From assembly GCA_018819165.1 (NCBI GenBank), contig JAHJQP010000047.1:1-5862 (forward strand): a stretch of 5,862 nucleotides of DNA, in the 5' to 3' direction. Of the stretch, positions 5,810-5,862 are shown piece after piece (the first letter of the stretch is position 1; every line of letters starts with the position of its first letter). A model generated the notes under the pieces. The model ran no database searches and was not told where the DNA came from. It saw only the letters and a program-made list of their open reading frames with translations. The DNA is from Pseudomonadota bacterium (GTDB lineage: Bacteria > Desulfobacterota > Syntrophia > Syntrophales > UBA5619). Made by a program: the position numbers and the translations under genes.

Positions 5810-5862
5810 TCAGAGCAGCTCGCCGATCAGCCCCAGGTAATCCTGCAGCAGGCGGGTAACCA
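5810..5862 (-). CDS. C-terminal end of an unidentified gene, partial
   Basis: An open frame enters from the right edge and ends with TGA (5810-5812). Its last 16 residues are VTRLLQDYLGLIGELL, an amphipathic, Leu-rich helix-like tail. This is too little to identify the protein. It is oriented like the 47-aa ORF and lies 53 bases before that ORF's -35 box. If the selC fragment marks an element boundary, this gene belongs to the element. Confidence 0.4.
   Translation of the reverse strand, partial: VTRLLQDYLGLIGELL

Overview
The window looks like chromosomal DNA from an anaerobic bacterium, most plausibly Desulfobacterota (former Deltaproteobacteria). This is inference. It rests on protein style, a REP-like palindrome of a kind I associate with that group, an acetamidase-type enzyme with a zinc-ribbon insert, and 3' tRNA-Sec sequence, which implies use of selenocysteine. 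No database search was possible.

Left block (1-3566, + strand). A DUF885-type metallopeptidase-like gene enters from the left edge. It is followed by a circularly permuted ATP-grasp enzyme and a class I SAM-dependent methyltransferase. The last two overlap by the ATGA tetranucleotide and are clearly co-translated. A perfect 25-bp inverted repeat with an 8-nt loop fills the gap between the first two genes. The stop codon of the first gene lies inside it, and the Shine-Dalgarno of the ATP-grasp gene abuts it. Together the genes could form and methylate an amide-bonded small molecule or peptide, but no product can be named.

Middle block (3647-5367, - strand). An acetamidase/formamidase family enzyme with a CxxC...CxxC insert has its own candidate promoter. 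Upstream on the same strand is a short 88-residue protein of unknown function starting with TTG, preceded by helically phased TTTAAC repeats. The left and middle blocks converge across about 80 bases without a convincing terminator.

Right block (5460-5862, - strand). The 3' two-thirds of a selenocysteine tRNA is present, from the anticodon loop through variable arm, T arm, acceptor 3' strand and CCA. The matching 5' half is missing and is replaced by the end of a 47-codon ORF that reads into the tRNA sequence. This is the usual appearance of the distal attachment site of an element integrated into selC, so sequence to the right of about 5525 is probably the end of an integrated element. The small ORF has a near-consensus promoter, a 24-nt inverted repeat over its -10 box and a second hairpin in its leader. 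The C-terminal end of another gene runs off the right edge.
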